A stretch of 64,000 bases of DNA from Cyclina sinensis (Eukaryota; Mollusca; Bivalvia; Venerida; Veneridae). The stretch's first letter is position 1, and every line of letters starts with the position of its first letter. This document shows, piece after piece, positions 11,996 through 21,895 of this stretch. The position numbers and the translations under genes were made by a program. Location: positions 40,624,627 through 40,688,626 of the forward strand of contig JAAONU010000013.1 of the NCBI GenBank assembly GCA_012932295.1. Direction: 5' to 3'. The notes beneath the pieces were generated by a model that saw only the letters and a list, made by a program, of their open reading frames with translations, did no database searches and was not told where the DNA came from.

Positions 11996-13097
11996 ATTTT
12001 AAGCAAACACTTCTGGAAGAAAAATTGACTAATGTCAGTTCCTTTGGTCTGAGTCTATAGAACGATGCCTTTGATATCTTGTAATCTGTTTCTGAAATGA
12101 ATTTTAGGTGGAGGTTATGCATGTAATCATTTAAAATTCTCTTTTGTTTCTTCTCATTGCCAACTTTGACACTGTCAGCTTTGCCAGGCATAACACGCGA
12201 ATTATCATCTCTGATAAGAAAAGCACGAACATCATCTTTTATTTTCTCTGCTTTTGATCTCATGTTCTTTTTACTCTCTCGTTTATTTCTCAGAACTTTA
12301 CGCCTATCTACATCTGTCATTTCCTGTAAATACTTTCTCAATCTATATTTCTTAATGACTTTTCCACCGATTATTGTTTGCAAGTGGTCAATTTCCTTTG
12401 GGTTTTCAGTAACAGATTTCTTAATTTCTTCAGTCAAACACTCTGCATAGATCAATTTCTTTCTAACTTCTGGAACTTCTCCTGGTTTTAGTCCAGCTTT
12501 CTTCAATAACGAGTCTGTTTTGCTTCTAGGTGTTGAAGTTTGCTTGGTTTTAGCAGCTTCAAAACGCTCAATTCTTTTCTGAGCAGTTTTAAGCTTTTTT
12601 CTTAGTGTCTCATTCTGGTCTTCTAGAGTTTCAATTCGTTCATATGACTTTTTCAATGCGCGTGACTGTCTCTTCTTTGGAGCTTTCATACCACTAGGTC
12701 CAGACGCCTGTGTATGAAATGGCATTTTCACCCTCAGTAGAACATCTTCATTTACAGCACTATCATTTACAGTACTACTAACACCATTAGCATCTTCATC
12801 GCACATCGCTTGGTTTTGTTCACCCTGATTTACATTTTGACTTCCGGAATCCATTGTGTCTATGCTGTCATGGTCCATTTTATTATCATTATTATGTTTC
12901 TTGTGAGTGTTGTAAAACTTTTTTCCATTCTTTCTATTATTTGCTCGTCTATACTCTTTTTCTTCATCGGTAAGTAGCTCTGTTGGTTTATAGTAGCCTT
13001 TGACCCTTTCCCGCTCTCTTTTGTACCATTCTTTGCCTAACTGCTCTTTTTTTCGGGCACGATACTCTTTCATACGTTGAGATTTAGATTTAGCCAT
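11985..13097 (-). pseudogene. Transposon N-terminal protein part: basic, coiled-coil
   Basis: The chosen start is the ATG at 13097 (MAKSKSQRMKEYRARKK) because a pyrimidine-rich tract ending TTCTACTTCAG lies directly before it, which looks like the acceptor of a 5'-UTR intron; an in-frame ATG 13 codons upstream is possible. The first 60 residues are very basic and probably bind DNA. Residues about 160-195 (RIETLEDQNETLRKKLKTAQ) have a heptad pattern typical of a coiled coil, so dimerisation is likely. The reading ends in FYRLRPKELTLVNFSSRSVC and then loses frame just before the next ORF starts, which looks like a small deletion. It is probably the N-terminal half of a single transposase. I do not recognise a named family. 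Confidence 0.65.
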
Positions 13098-13232
13098 CCT
13101 GAAGTAGAAAAAAGTAATAAATTTGATCAAATTCATGGTAAATGTTATTTTATTGTGTTAATTGTAAGTAGTTACTCATTTTTTCCCATTTGAATACGTA
13201 CATAACACTTCAAAAATCATTAATTTTGTATA

Positions 13233-14344
13233 TCTAATTTACGGTACAAAAAATCTAATATACGGGACAAAGAGAAAGTTGGAAAAGTCACAACGATTTC
13301 GCTCTTTAATGTATTTATGTTGGATATTTAACACAGAGAAAAGATAAATCATTGTGTATAAATCAAAACTAATCGTTTCTAACTTACATATAACTTGCGT
13401 GAAATGAACACACAATATAAAATTTTAACATGTCAATAACTATTATCTTTTAAACGCACTTGTCCCTTTCTATTCCATAATTCAATACTGGCAATGTTTT
13501 ATCTTAGCACGTAAATGCATAATAATTTGCTAGTGTACAAGCCTAGTACATATCATTTTGTAATTTTTAAATAAGTACCCGATCAAGCCTAATGTGCATT
13601 ATTTCTAATTTACGGGACATTTGTTTTCTAATATACGGGACGGACTGTATTTTAGAAACAACAAGGACTGTGTTCACTTCAACCACATTATCTTGAAACA
13701 TATTTATCTAGAACGTATAAGCAAATGATTTTGCAATCAAATATATCAAAACAGTCAAAAAAGAAAATGAATATATATGTTTGTAATAGTTACCCAGTTT
13801 AAACTGTTCCCGCAAATCAACCTTTCCTCAAAAATATGGCGGCAAACCTGTGACGTTCACTTCCGATTGCGTAGTAAATGGCGAAAAGGTATGAAATACG
13901 CGAAATGTGTATTGAACTTAAAGTAATCAACGGGTTTATAGCAGGTTTTGTCCCGTAAATTAGGACTCGTAAATTAGAAATTTTCGAAATAAGTACGCTG
14001 TAAATCGCCACTTTGTCTATATTTTGAAAACGAAAGCACTCGATTTACCTTTTAAAGAAACAACAAAATAGCAGTTACAATTTTTGAAGACAATATCTAT
14101 TCTAAGATATAAAATTGAAAAAACATCAGCTAAAACGCAAAAGTCCTGTAGATTATAGAACTTCTTTTCCGTTTCAATAATCTGAAAAGCAACATTTTTC
14201 ATATTTCTACAGGCAAAAGAATACTAGAAAACTTACGTGTTTCCATTAAATTGGCATTCAATACATCTAGAGAATGTAAATTGTAGTTAGTACATACAAA
14301 TATTCAATGTCTAATATGGGTTTTAAGTTTGGACTCGTAAATTA
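13233..14344. repeat. Right internal motif cluster, mostly inverted
   Basis: Copies of the reverse motif TCTAATTTACGGGAC are at 13233-13246, 13254-13268, 13604-13618 and 13627-13641. Copies in the direct orientation are at 13951-13965, 13966-13980 (CTCGTAAATTAGAAA) and 14331-14344. The inner part mirrors the left cluster around the gene block, as subterminal binding arrays of DNA transposons do. Confidence 0.7.
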
Positions 14345-14352
14345 TACTCGAT

Positions 14353-14707
14353 TTGGCGACAGGATCAATGTAAGGGAAAAAATAGAAAAATCTTGGAAAA
14401 GAAATATTTTTATCCTTTTTTGTAAAGGTGGTCATTAAAAAGTTCAAAATTATGCATTCATATTTTTTCAAAAAACATTTAAAACTGTATTTAAAAGAGC
14501 AATGATTACAAATGAAATGCTTGGCGACACGCAAATTTAGACCCCCCAAGGCTATTCCAGAAGTCGCATTTTTCATGTAAAAACTTATAATCCCTGTTGA
14601 ATGTACATTTCTTATCAGAAATGCATATTCTAACGGACGGGAAACATAAAATACAGACAAGCTTGTTTTAAACACGTGTTATGGATCATTAAAGGTTGGC
14701 GACACAA
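14353..14707. repeat. GGCGACA subterminal motifs
   Basis: TTGGCGACA recurs at about 14352, 14521 and 14697 near the right end of the transposon. No equivalent cluster is obvious at the left end, so their role is uncertain. Confidence 0.45.
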
Positions 14708-14709
14708 AA

Positions 14710-14734
14710 TGGCAAATCTATATGAGAATGGGTC
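14710..14734 (-). repeat. Right terminal inverted repeat
   Basis: On the minus strand it begins GACCCATTCTCATA and ends TTTGCCA. It is followed on the plus strand by AAGA at 14735-14738, matching the left flank. Confidence 0.85.
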
Positions 14735-15408
14735 AAGAATGATTTCACGTTAAGGATCACACAAAGTTTTCTGTGTCTATTTTTATTTTTGTACTTATAG
14801 AAGAAAACACTACGATCATTTTATTGATATTTGCCAATTTTTGCTTATGTCAAGAGGTTAGTAATAGAAAGGCAACTCGATATGCCCATATATAGGCGCT
14901 TCAGTGACACAAAACAGAATTGTTAAAATCTTTGCAGGTTTTCTTCCACAAATCGGCAAATTTGTTTTTTTAATAGTATAGATTGATAACACAATATTAA
15001 CGATAACATCACAACATCTGATAATGCCAAAGAAAATAAAGAAGGATAATATACATATTCTAACAGATAATAAATGCAAAGATTTTATAAAACTTTATTA
15101 GTTTCACTAACTTTAGATCTGTATTACTTCTCATTTCTTAACAAAAACTGGTTGCAAGTTTATGATTGAGAATTCATATTGTCATCAATAAATTTAATGT
15201 GTTAATTTGTCTTTTTACATTGTTTTAGGTGAGAAACTGGCAATATAAACAGCTAATCGAGTTTAATAATAAACAAGCTTTATCATTTTGCCATTCTCAT
15301 CAACAACTCGTAACGTTGTTTATAGTGGAAAACTTTCAATTTTGTGAATTCACAACCGTATTTATCCGTGATGCATTTTCAAGACTTGTCAAATAATTAA
15401 AATGATGT

Positions 15409-15630
15409 GAAAACTGGTCTTTCTGTTTCAAAAAAAGATACATGTAAAAAAGAGAATTATGTTATTCTAACTTAAACTGTAGCAGGACAAACTATAAACA
15501 ACATTAACACGAGTCATGAGAAAACTGGTCTTTCAGTTTCAAAAAAAAATACATGTAAAAAAGAGAATTATGTTATTCTAACTTAAACTGTAGCAGGACA
15601 AACTATAAACAACATTAACACGAATCATTT
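15409..15630 (+). repeat. 111-bp unit, two tandem copies
   Basis: The units 15409-15519 and 15520-15630 start GAAAACTGGTCTTTC and differ at only about three positions, indicating a very recent tandem duplication. Confidence 0.9.
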
Positions 15631-15883
15631 GAGCTCTTTCTTTGTCTTTCAAGAGCTGAAAAACAAGAAGACAGAAATTTCAAGTATGTGACATTTTTAA
15701 TGATAATATTGTCTGAAGACAGACCCTTAGCAATTTTTGGGCATAAAATTCGTCGTTAAATAACAGAAAGAATGAATTCATCAAGAAATCCTTATTTCTT
15801 TGTCTCATTGCTGTCTATGATTTCAATCGAACTTTTTACTTATTTCCCCAACTGTTAATATTTGTGTCATACTATATCTTAAT

Positions 15884-15958
15884 AGATAAATGATTTGATA
15901 TTGGCACTGTTATCTGTCCCTAGGACAAATAATAGTGCTTATATCAAATCACTTATTT
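15884..15958. repeat. 75-bp imperfect palindrome
   Basis: Arms of 36 bases match at about 30 positions around a CTA centre (TGTCC-CTA-GGACA). It could form a cruciform or RNA hairpin, or be the remnant of a foldback element. Confidence 0.8.
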
Positions 15959-16059
15959 ATTGATAATGTTATTAAATAACATGTTATGAACCTTAAAACT
16001 CATTTTATTACAAACAACAGTTTTTATCACTTTTTGTTTTATAATGCGTGTTCTTATTT

Positions 16060-16233
16060 TCATGTTCTTTTATAAAACCGTTCCTTAAATTCCAGCACCA
16101 TGCTGGGTACAGCCACAAACTCCATCTCGTTTTCAAGCTTTAAAAGAAAATCTTTTTCTTCGTCCTCGGCCAGCTTTTCCATTGCCAATATGTTATTTGC
16201 TGGAAGCTCAAGAATTTCCTTCCCGCTCGACAT
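16060..16233 (-). CDS. Hypothetical 57-residue acidic protein or first exon
   Basis: It begins MSSGKEILELPANNILAMEK and ends at a TGA. The composition is unusually protein-like for this window: an acidic run (EKLAEDEEKDF), amphipathic leucine spacing and relatively high GC for the neighbourhood. It lies 280 bp beyond the 3' LTR of the gypsy-like element on the same strand, so it could be an exon of an unrelated gene or a captured fragment. No family is recognised. Confidence 0.35.
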   Translation of the reverse strand: MSSGKEILELPANNILAMEKLAEDEEKDFLLKLENEMEFVAVPSMVLEFKERFYKRT

Positions 16234-16515
16234 TTTCCCAGACGACTAATCCATAATTATTTTAAAAGTAAACGCCTGTAAGTTTTGAGAAAATGTCACG
16301 TTGAAAATTTAACAAACGTGTTTAAACATTACTAATAGAATATTGATTTAAATTTTAAGAAACAGTCTCAAGTTCAAACATTAACTAATATGCAAGCTGT
16401 CAACACGTAAAACAAAATAGCTGCCTTTCCGCGATCATTCTGCAGCGATTCTTTATCAGATTTTGGCCCTGTGTGATCGGCCAATGAAATCTCTAAAAAT
16501 GTTGGCTTTATGTAT

Positions 16516-17169
16516 TGATGTTTTGGAGCCGTTTTCGAACCCTCAAAAGGAAAACTCCGACCTGTGGGTGCCACGATAATAGACTACAACGATTTTTTCT
16601 TTGTTAAGATCAAATGATTTATTTAACTAAAGAGTCCGCAGTAACAGATTATAATCAATGAAATAAATTATTAAGAAGATAACTATGTCAGTTATTGTAA
16701 GTAAAAGTAAAAGTTAGTTACATCCGCTTCATCTCGAGATCCAAGGCAAGAATCCAGTTCCATAAAAAATGCACTCCTGTGAATTATTCATAACAAAACC
16801 TAATCCTTTCTAATCTATAATGAAATTTAATAAAGTATAACGAGAACCCAACTGAAAACCTAAATCCAGAAAGCCCCGAAGAACGCCGTACGGGCAATAT
16901 ATTTAAAATCCCCGCCTCCCAAATCACTGAGCACCTAAGCACCTCTTACGCAGTCGCCCAAGATTGTAGACGTATGGTATGGTATGTCATTAGTTTTCGC
17001 AACCTGTCGAAAATCTATCAGAGTTTACAAGCAGCTATCCTGCCATATCCTGTGTATTATATAACTCTATAAAGCTTATCAATGTGATGATTAACACTGT
17101 CTCAAGCATTAATAAACTATAGCATAAGTTTTAGAAAAACTTCTACATCGGGCGGGGGGTCATATTACA
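16516..17169 (-). repeat. 3' LTR (short form)
   Basis: It is colinear with 19820-20871: shared CCGACCTGTGGGTGCCACG, GATCAAATGATTTAT, AAGTTAGTTACAT and CAAGCATTAATAAACT. It lacks about 385 bp present in the other LTR between the 'TCGCCCA' and 'TGTCATTAGTTTTC' landmarks. Confidence 0.85.
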
Positions 17170-17181
17170 CTCTCACCACCC
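17170..17181 (-). promoter_or_regulatory. Polypurine-like tract before the 3' LTR
   Basis: On the minus strand GGGTGGTGAGAG lies directly against the LTR edge, the expected place for plus-strand DNA priming. It contains two T residues. Confidence 0.6.
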
Positions 17182-17947
17182 TAGTAAAAGTAATCCTCCT
17201 GGGTTACAATCATCAGTGCCTAGAAATAACTAATGAAATGGAAGAGAAACAATAGTCCATTGTCAATATCATTAAAACATATGCAAGCAAGATTTTTACA
17301 ATTGAAGAATATCATACATTTTAACGAAGTTTAGTTCATGTGAACATTAGCAAATTCATACAGGTAACTTATTTAATTTCATCTGAATAATGCTTATAAA
17401 AAATAACTTCTCTGTAATCATTCTGAAACAACCTCAGTTCACGGGAAGAGTTTACATTTTACCATTGCATTACTTTAAATTTTCACTATACGCCCCCTTC
17501 AACACTTTAATTATGTCATCCGTGTCAGTACAACGGTCAGCTCTTTCTTAAGACTTAACTATTGACCAAGCTTGTTGAGAATCTGGGATTTCGCCTTTAA
17601 TTATTCTTCTCAGATAAGAAAGATTATATTGACGAATTTTGTCAGGTATTTTCTCTGCTTTACTGTTATTGACTATGGTAGTTCTTGGCCATCAAGCATT
17701 AAAGATTTATATCAATCACATAATAACTTTTTAGAAATAATAGGAAATTCTAGATTGCTTTTCCTTTCTAAAAACAAAGCCATTTGCTCCATTACAAAAA
17801 AGTCGGTTTTCCGGAGTGAGTTCTCGCCAATTTCTGGTTGGCCGTTTCATTTTACTGTCAAAATCGTCAATTTCAATTTCTGGTGTCCATGTTTTCCTCA
17901 ATTTCTTTTTGCCAGAAACCAGTACAGAGTTCCACTACAGTGTTGAA
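17170..17947 (-). other. Decayed remainder of the LTR element interior
   Basis: Just past the stop at 17948 a few more RT residues can be read in the same frame (a TGFWQKEIEE stretch, equivalent to the LD-GYWQI region). After about 17870 no domain is recognised, so RNase H and integrase are deleted. Confidence 0.6.
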
Positions 17948-19028
17948 CTACTTCGATCCCGATAGACAATCAAGGCAGTCATCTACCCTTGGTATTTGAT
18001 ACGCATCCTGAACAGTCAACTTATTTAATCTCCGGTAATCTATGCATAATCTAGTTCCGTCCTTCTTCGATACAAGCAAAACAGGAGTGAACCTAAGGGT
18101 GTATGAAGGCTCCATTATTCCTCTGTCGAGTATTTTATTTACTTCCTCTGTTTCTATGTCACGTTTCACATAAGGTTGTCTTGTAACTGGTTGCCATATG
18201 GGTGGGGAGATTCCTGTGTTGATTTTGTGTTTCACCAAATTGGTACCTCCAAATGTTCTGTCCCTTTGTCAAACATTGCCTTAATACGTTCGGATAAAAT
18301 ATTTTGCCTGGTTTTTCCGTTATCTTCGCTATCGCTGTGTATTGTTGCAGCACATGTTTCAGCCTTCTTATTGTCCATATCCAGTTCTCCAGATTCTTCC
18401 TTTGTAGTATAACATTGACCTATATCTGTCGCCCTATTTAAAGTTATACACTGCGTCACTATCATTCATCACTCCAATGAATGCTTTATTTCGATGAGGG
18501 TCTAATATTCCATTTATTATATTTACTTCATCTATTTTCTCCGTCTTTGTCTCACTTGCAAACGCAACTTCGGGTAGCGTTTGGTGACTCGATATCTTCA
18601 CCTGCACTAACATACAAGTGTTTGATGGTACCTGAATTTCTTTTTTCACTGTAACTCTACAAACTATATTGTTTTCATTTTTTATCATCATGCACTGTAT
18701 TGTATGTTCACTCCTAGTACCAAGCTCCAATGTTTCAGGTCTCAGTGTTTAATATTTTCCATAAGAAATCCTGTCCCAAGAAGCCTGGCAAAGATATATC
18801 ACATACAATTAGAGCCATTTTAACTCTGAATCGTCCAAATTCTATTTCTACCTTTATCAGACCATGTATTATGATGTTGGTCCAATTAACTGATTGCACA
18901 TTAATTTTCTTTTTATCAAGTGGGTACCTACCTTCTCCTCCGCATTTCTTGTTCTTGTATGTTTCCTTAGATATCAAAGATGAGGTAGCTCCACTGTCGA
19001 GCAAAAAGTCTACATGTGTGTTGTTCAT
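17948..19028 (-). pseudogene. Gypsy-like pol: protease, linker and RT start
   Basis: Protease: 19028-18735, aspartic protease motif LLDSGATSSLIS with the catalytic aspartate at residue 11 and the GFLGQDFL end motif. Linker: 18730-18434 then 18465-18232 in another frame. RT: 18238-17948, with [20 protein letters not shown] and [17 protein letters not shown], the first RT blocks of Ty3/gypsy pol. A TAG ends it at 17948. The protein would mature gag-pol and copy RNA into DNA; here several frame changes and the missing catalytic YxDD block make it non-functional. Confidence 0.85.
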
Positions 19029-19151
19029 GCTACCTCTGACATGTAGTCCATTATCCCAAGAAATTGTTTTCTTCCTACCTGGGCAATTCCAAAGGGCGTG
19101 GTATTTTGTTTGAATGTTGTTTCACTATGACTAGGTCGACTTCCCTCCAAC

Positions 19152-19343
19152 TCAATTTCCGTCATCTCTCGACCTAACAAGATGACAGCTTGAAGTTTTC
19201 CTGGTTCCTAAGGTGGGTTTTGTTAAGTTTCCTATTTTTTGTGGACATTGTCTCCAAAAATGATCTCTGGTCCCACATGTAAAGCACGATCTGTCAATTA
19301 TAGGCTTCCTATCAGTTACCTCACGAAAAATGCACTCTTTCAT
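19152..19343 (-). pseudogene. Gag nucleocapsid zinc knuckle
   Basis: CFTCGTRDHFWRQC fits CX2CX4HX4C exactly (residues 20-33 of this reading), the RNA-binding knuckle of retroelement gag. It sits upstream of the protease as expected, in a different frame from both the preceding repeat-bearing gag reading and the protease. Confidence 0.8.
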
Positions 19344-19367
19344 TAATTTGTATATTAAATGATGTAA

Positions 19368-19583
19368 GGCGTGCTACGTCGCACAGGCGTGTTGATAAGA
19401 ACGGGAGCCCACATCAAAACGGGTGTGATGCGTCAAACGGGTGTGCGGATCCGAACGGGTGTGCGGCGTCGAACAGGTACGCGGATACAAAAGAGTGTGT
19501 GGCGCGGAACGGGTGCGTGGATACGAACGGGTGTGCGGCTTAGAACGGGTGTGCGGCGTCGAACGGGTGTGCAGCGTCGCTCG
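19368..19583 (+). repeat. 18-bp minisatellite in the gag region
   Basis: About 12 units of a GAACGGGTGTGCGGCGTC-like 18-mer. Because 18 is a multiple of three, the minus strand reads a six-residue repeat (RTPVRR or RTPVRI) inside a 98-codon frame (19433-19729), giving an arginine- and proline-rich segment before the zinc knuckle. It is the most GC-rich stretch of the element. Confidence 0.85.
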
Positions 19584-19808
19584 AGCCTGCGGTTCGAACT
19601 TTTTACTCTAAAGTTGCTCTCGAAGTTTTCTATCCTCCCAGTCCAAGAGTTCTCCCCTACGTTTTTACATCCTTGTTTACCTATCCAGATTATTTGGGCC
19701 TTGTAGTCGTATGAATAGTTACGTCGCATGGGTTTGTGGGTCCCTGTTGGTATCCAAAAATGTCCGAAAATTGCCCGTGATTTTTACAATATATCAAAAT
19801 TCCATTTC

Positions 19809-19818
19809 TCTGACACCA
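19809..19818 (-). promoter_or_regulatory. Primer binding site
   Basis: TGGTGTCAGA on the minus strand starts one base after the 5' LTR. It would pair with a tRNA 3' end reading TCTGACACCA; leucine-type is possible but not certain. Confidence 0.75.
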
Positions 19819-19819
19819 G

Positions 19820-20871
19820 TGTTATGTTTTAGAGCCGTTTGCAAACCCAAAAAGAAAAAAAATCCGACCTGTGGGTGCCACGATAATAGACTACAAAGAG
19901 TTTGTCTATGCTTACGATCAAATGATTTATTCAACTATGGAATCTGCGGTAATTCAGCTTGATCAATGAAATGAATTATTAAGAAGGTAACTGTGTTAGT
20001 TATTGCTTGTAAAAATAAAAGTTAGTTACATATCTTGAGGTCCAAGGCAAGAATCCAATTCCAGGAAAAATACACTCCCGTGAATTATTCAAAACAAAAT
20101 CTTATCCTTTCTAGTTCTTAATGATACTTGATAAAGTATAATGAAATAATAAAAAAAAACAAAGTTTACAACTGAAAGCCTTAATCCAGAAAGCGTCCGA
20201 AGAACGCCGAACGCGGGCAATGCATATAAAATCCCCGCCTTGAAAATCACTTAGCGCCTAAGCACTGCTAATGCTCTCGCCCAGTCAGATTGTAGAACGT
20301 CCATTTTGGCACCAAAGTTTTCCGTCTCAACCAATGGCTAGTGTTCAACTCCTACACCAAAAGAAAGGAGATCCGAACAGTTCATCTTGATTCCAATAAA
20401 ATACCCTTATAGTGTCGTCCAAACAGGCCTCTAAGTCTCTTTAATTTAGTAGTTTCGAACCTAAACATTCTGGTCCGGAATTGATCAGGTTTTAGACAAA
20501 ACCAAGCATGCAGTGTGATGTCAGTGTTCACAAAACATTGAAGTTAATTAATTTTGCATTTCATTATGAAAGGCAGACACTGTATCTCTGTGTCATCAAA
20601 TAGTTAAGAAAGGAATATTTTCTCAGGCACATATAGTTTGATAACATGCGTTTATTGCATCAGATCCGTTAATGATTAATATTAAAGTATGAGATGTCAT
20701 TAGTTTTCACGACCACAGTTTACAAGCAGCTATCATGGCATATCCTGAATTTTATCAAATTATAACCCAATCAAGCTTATCAATATGATGCTTTACACTG
20801 CCTCAAGCATTAATAAACTTAGCATACGTTTTAGAAAAAAGTTCTACATCAGTGGGGGAATTCATATTACA
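19820..20871 (-). repeat. 5' LTR (long form)
   Basis: It has TG...CA ends and the same landmarks as the other LTR, plus about 385 bp at roughly 20300-20685 that the 3' LTR lacks. Either an insertion occurred here or the other LTR suffered a deletion after integration. Confidence 0.8.
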
Positions 20872-21682
20872 ATATCTTTATCACTTTCCGGCCCGGGGCC
20901 GCTGACTGATATAGATATTTGCCCTGTTATAGAGGAAGCCGTAGTAATATTAGACGTGGTCGGTGCCCTTTTATAGGGCTAATATTTAGTTATTTAATGA
21001 AAATTTAATATGAAAAGGCAGATGCCTTATTATTGTTCAGGACGTCTATGAACAGTAAATCATTTTTTAAGTTTCATTTTTTTTCTTATGCATAGGCTCA
21101 CCCAAACCTACTGAATATTTTATTTCTTTCAACATTATATTATATGAATAGTTTTGTACAAATCAATTCACGACACAGTAGTCAGTCACGTCTACGTAAA
21201 ACAAGATAATTGAATGCATTAACATTTGTCCTTAAACTGATACTGTTGTTGTACAATTATTATGGGGATAGCAATTTATTCTAATTGAACATAACTTTCT
21301 TTAAAAAGAAAAGAAAACCAGAAGAGGAACATACTTTATTTAACATACGAGTATCACCTTCTGAATTTATCAGTTGCGTTCCATTTTCGGGTTACACTCT
21401 TAAGGCATCACCCAATAGAGTCGAGTTTTCAAAATGCGACAGAGCGTCTATTGTAAATGAATATGCAGGAGCCGGAAATTTCCTTATTCTGCGGTCCTGC
21501 AATCCTATTTGGGCGCAATTTGAGTTTTAAAGTTCTCTAAATGTTTATAAGCAAGGGTTTTTAAAAAAGCAATGGAAGCTGCATTAAATGAATCTGTTTG
21601 TTTAATTGTGAATGGCATGCGCATATATTCGTTTGCGTTTTAGGTAAATGGTGTGTACACATTTTACAGAAAATTGTTTCTA
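20872..21682. other. Flanking tract with one possible exon
   Basis: Mostly non-coding. A plus-strand reading at 21285-21530 (81 codons, contains FNIRVSPSEFISCVPF) has balanced composition but no recognisable family. It starts without a convincing ATG, so it may be an exon or chance. Confidence 0.4.
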
Positions 21683-21895
21683 GCTTGTGTACGTGAAAAG
21701 TCTCCAGATGAAGTTGAAAACGCATGGTCCGACAATGGGAAGATCTTGTATGAGGATAAAACGGGTAAAATAAGAGAAGTGCGATTCAACGATTATCAAG
21801 ACTGGATAGATATGAATTGGCCGGATAAGAAAGAAAGTGAAAAGACAAAAAAGGAAAATAACCAGACAGTCGAAAATGAGAAAAACAATGCATGA
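21653..21895 (+). pseudogene. LINE ORF1 C-terminal fragment
   Basis: The reading contains LFLACVREKSPDEVENAWSD, NGKILYEDKTGKI and a lysine/glutamate-rich tail. The pattern KLF...AW(S/T)xNGKI...V resembles the C-terminal domain shared by many LINE ORF1 proteins. No ATG begins it. The preceding bases TTTGCGTTTTAG look like a splice acceptor, which offers an alternative reading as an exon. It may be partly target DNA if the insertion point is at 21683. Confidence 0.5.

Larger units (their letters stand above)
9576..14734 (-). mobile_element. 5.16-kb DNA transposon with TIRs, AAGA target duplication and a D-D-E transposase
   Basis: The ends are inverted repeats: 9576-9600 and 14710-14734 match at 23 of 25 positions and begin GACCCATTCTCATA. 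They are flanked by the direct repeat AAGA (9572-9575 and 14735-14738), a 4-bp target-site duplication. Inside are minus-strand genes for a basic coiled-coil protein, a D-D-E catalytic core and a C-terminal domain, surrounded by copies of TCCCGTAAATTAGGA in both orientations. A 4-bp duplication is a feature I associate with the Sola superfamily, but I cannot confirm that assignment from sequence alone. Structure and TIRs are intact while the coding frame is broken in two places. Confidence 0.85.
14739..16059. other. Non-coding tract with tandem duplication and palindrome
   Basis: No gene was recognised. The region contains the 111-bp tandem repeat and the 75-bp palindrome listed separately. 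The stretch 15720-15840 is distantly similar to 30130-30250 (shared CGTCGT-AAATAA, ATCAAGAA and CTGTCTA-GAT-T spacing). Confidence 0.6.
16516..20871 (-). mobile_element. Ty3/gypsy-like LTR retrotransposon, internally deleted
   Basis: Direct repeats with TG...CA ends at 16516-17169 and 19820-20871 flank a 2.65-kb interior. In minus-strand order the interior holds a PBS, gag zinc knuckle, protease, linker and the beginning of RT, then a deletion that removes most of RT, RNase H and integrase, then a purine-rich tract. The 5-bp flanks (TGTAT and ATATC) do not match, so the target duplication has been lost or the ends are slightly misplaced. The copy is defective. Confidence 0.85.
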
